Source: Pseudoalteromonas rubra
GTDB taxonomy: Bacteria; Pseudomonadota; Gammaproteobacteria; Enterobacterales; Alteromonadaceae
Length of the DNA: 64,000 nucleotides
Assembly: GCF_005887115.1 (NCBI RefSeq)
Contig: NZ_PNCJ01000007.1
Location: forward strand, 124,001 to 188,000
Reading direction: 5' to 3'
Below, in pieces: positions 63,747 through 64,000 of this stretch. Positions within the stretch are counted from its first letter, which is position 1; the number at the start of each line of letters is the position of its first letter. Under the pieces are notes generated by a model that made no database searches, was not told the origin of the DNA, and worked only from the letters and a program-made list of their open reading frames with translations. The translations under genes and the position numbers were made by a program.

Positions 63747-64000
63747 TGCATTGTAATTCCTTGACAGACAAAGCTCTGATTTAATGAACAACACTATACG
63801 GTACCCGTCTCTATTACCTGATACAAACAAAAAAGTGTGCTCAAATAAATGCCAGGCAACTTGATTTACCAATATCGGCAATCGCGGAGGACATAGTAAG
63901 TCCATCAAGTTACATTACTTTATAAACGTATTTCGGAAGTTCAAACGAATTCCAGAAACTTCGTGCCGCGGGTTTACTCCCTCGACACATAAAGTAGACG

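Noticed and set aside
1..64000. Prophage, CRISPR array or restriction system
   Set aside because: No phage structural genes, regularly spaced repeats, Cas genes or restriction-modification genes were recognised.

Overview
The window looks like chromosome from a marine gammaproteobacterium of the Alteromonadales, most likely Pseudoalteromonas. The pointers are YeaC/DUF1315 next to a DUF349 protein, a roughly 480-residue GAPDH, a TonB-dependent receptor beside a TPR-sulfotransferase, LruC proteins, and a small double-glycine peptide of a type common in that genus. This is inference from family content; no rRNA or other marker gene is present. No tRNA, rRNA, CRISPR array or prophage was found, and there is one IS5/IS903-type insertion sequence.

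Layout. 0-17 kb is mostly housekeeping: a zinc-ribbon membrane protein, YeaC and a DUF349 coiled-coil protein; an AGCS amino-acid/Na+ symporter; an M14 carboxypeptidase; GAPDH; a DUF2989 lipoprotein; a lone MlaC-like protein; a GGDEF-EAL protein; purM-purN followed by a DUF3108 protein; and a YafJ-type amidotransferase. 17-24 kb holds a large secreted protein with lectin, discoidin and fibrinogen-like domains, then a TonB-dependent receptor and a TPR-sulfotransferase.

23.7-30.8 kb is a complete trans-4-hydroxy-L-proline catabolic cluster. It encodes the epimerase, D-hydroxyproline oxidase, pyrroline-4-hydroxy-2-carboxylate deaminase and alpha-ketoglutarate semialdehyde dehydrogenase, with an M24 Xaa-Pro-type peptidase and a GntR/FCD regulator. 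A perfect 14-bp palindrome, TATTGTATACAATA, lies in its divergent promoter region. The identical palindrome recurs 17.7 kb away at 45.76 kb, between a POT peptide transporter (followed by a periplasmic prolidase-like amidohydrolase) and a large metallopeptidase lipoprotein. Together these genes read as one regulon for uptake and breakdown of hydroxyproline-rich (collagen-type) peptides. That link is the main inference from this window.

31-43 kb is accessory: an orphan RiPP-like precursor peptide, a porin, an aldose dehydrogenase, then a run of small same-strand genes (GNATs, DUF3291, DUF1697, VOC, ABM-type, alpha/beta hydrolase, MccF-like S66 peptidase, a membrane protein) ending against a convergent AraC-type regulator. 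48-64 kb is rich in secreted and surface proteins: two GspG-like orphan pseudopilin-domain proteins and two related small secreted proteins, each type present once near 48-49 kb and once near 62-64 kb; the IS element; a LruC protein with a partner lipoprotein; a 967-residue double beta-propeller/TSP3 lipoprotein; a fatty-acid hydroxylase-type membrane protein; a lipid-anchored haloalkane-dehalogenase-like protein; and a LytS-type histidine kinase broken by two in-frame stops beside an intact LytTR response regulator.
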